Source of the DNA: Sphingomonas sp. OV641
GTDB taxonomy: Bacteria; Pseudomonadota; Alphaproteobacteria; Sphingomonadales; Sphingomonadaceae
DNA length: 64,000 nucleotides
Direction of reading: 5' to 3'
NCBI RefSeq assembly: GCF_900109205.1
Contig: NZ_FNZB01000003.1
Coordinates: forward strand, 1 to 64,000
The position numbers were made by a program, and so were the translations under genes. This document shows, piece by piece, positions 63,607-64,000 of this stretch. Every line of letters starts with the position of its first letter. Position 1 is the stretch's first letter. Below the pieces are notes generated by a model. It was not told the DNA's origin and ran no database searches. It was given only the letters and a program-made list of their open reading frames with translations.

Positions 63607-64000
63607 TCACCGCATGTGAGTGCCGATCCGACGCAGCAGCGCGGCGTGAAAGCGCGATCGGCTGCTTCGGACGATGGCGCGCTCCACCAGCCGATCCGCG
63701 GCATGAAGGCGATGGCGCCTCAACCACAAGCGCATCTGCCGGAGCCGCACGAACAGCAGCATCGACCCGCTCTGCCCCTCTGCCGCCCGGTGCAGGCTGT
63801 GCGCGGCACCGGCAAGGTCACCCGTGATCTCCTGATGGGCGGCATAGGCGATCCGCGCGTGAATGTTGCCGGGCGTGCGCTGCAGGGCGGCGCGGTGCAG
63901 CGGCGCGGCGTCCGCCGGTCGCCCCAGGCTGTCGAGGAGCGCGGCCTGGGCGCTCAATATGTGCGACTCAGGCTCGATCGCCGCCGCCCGCTCCAGCAGG
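63607..64000 (-). CDS. TPR-type protein, C-terminal part (runs off the window)
   Basis: A frame open to the right edge encodes at least 130 residues. Repeats with the tetratricopeptide pattern are visible, such as LLERAAAIEPESHILSAQAA, LLDSLGRPADAAPLHRAALQ and AYAAHQEITGDLAGAAHSL. The Arg-rich tail (FVRLRQMRLWLRRHRLHAAD) ends at 63607. An internal ATG-like start near 63957 is not the real start, because the repeats continue upstream of it. Function is unknown; TPR proteins mediate protein contacts. Confidence 0.75.
   Translation of the reverse strand, partial: LLERAAAIEPESHILSAQAALLDSLGRPADAAPLHRAALQRTPGNIHARIAYAAHQEITGDLAGAAHSLHRAAEGQSGSMLLFVRLRQMRLWLRRHRLHAADRLVERAIVRSSRSRFHAALLRRIGTHMR

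Overview
The window looks like a chromosomal segment of a sphingomonad (Alphaproteobacteria, Sphingomonadaceae, Sphingomonas-like). The DNA is GC-rich throughout. It carries six TonB-dependent outer-membrane receptors (TBDRs) in 64 kb, among them two of the Caulobacter/Xanthomonas type, one of them behind a FecI/FecR pair. It also has many Tat-exported or Sec-exported periplasmic enzymes and oxidative catabolic genes. This assignment is inferred from gene content; no marker gene such as rRNA is present.

Layout. 1-0.6 kb: initiator tRNA-Met with a clear terminator, then a scar of an IS3-family transposase. 0.6-8.8 kb: LysR regulator; TBDR + YdcF-like protein + S1/P1-type nuclease as a coupled unit; a membrane-anchored unknown; an SLC13-type permease. 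8.9-12.7 kb: PhyH dioxygenase, SDR and Baeyer-Villiger monooxygenase, with four tandem 28-bp repeats between the first two. 12.8-14.1 kb: divergent CinA-like and AlkB-like genes. 14.2-20.5 kb: TBDR + PhoD, then a siderophore-type TBDR. 20.6-31.3 kb: catabolic region with two LysR regulators, an outer-membrane channel, a Tat-exported GMC oxidoreductase, and an operon of ALDH, SDR, Zn-alcohol dehydrogenase, ALDH and class III CoA-transferase. 31.5-38 kb: FecI-FecR-TBDR on the minus strand, divergent from PI-PLC-like and PAP2 phosphatase genes. 38-46.7 kb: TBDR, PHP phosphoesterase and TBDR on the minus strand; the last diverges from a TetR regulator across a perfect 18-bp palindrome. 46.8-56.9 kb: an SDR broken by an amber codon; TetR/carotenoid oxygenase pair; DUF427; LysR with three aldo/keto reductases and a Tat-exported flavodoxin; a PPOX-fold protein; an EAL-domain fragment. 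57-61.5 kb: MFS transporter, a large unrecognised helical protein and an SDR in one operon. 61.7-64 kb: a frameshifted IS6-family transposase scar, an AT-richer TonB-C-like protein, tRNA-Ser(GGA), and a TPR protein running off the end.

How the genes work together. Two themes recur. The first is outer-membrane uptake next to secreted phosphoesterases: nuclease, PhoD, PI-PLC, PAP2 and PHP enzymes each sit beside a TBDR or its regulator, which suggests scavenging of phosphate esters. The second is stepwise oxidation of imported organic compounds: alcohol to aldehyde to acid to CoA ester at 22-31 kb, and ketone to ester at 9-12.7 kb. The least explained unit is the MFS / 756-residue toroid-like protein / SDR operon at 57-61.5 kb, the best candidate here for an undescribed pathway. 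All functional statements rest on motifs read by eye; no database search was run.
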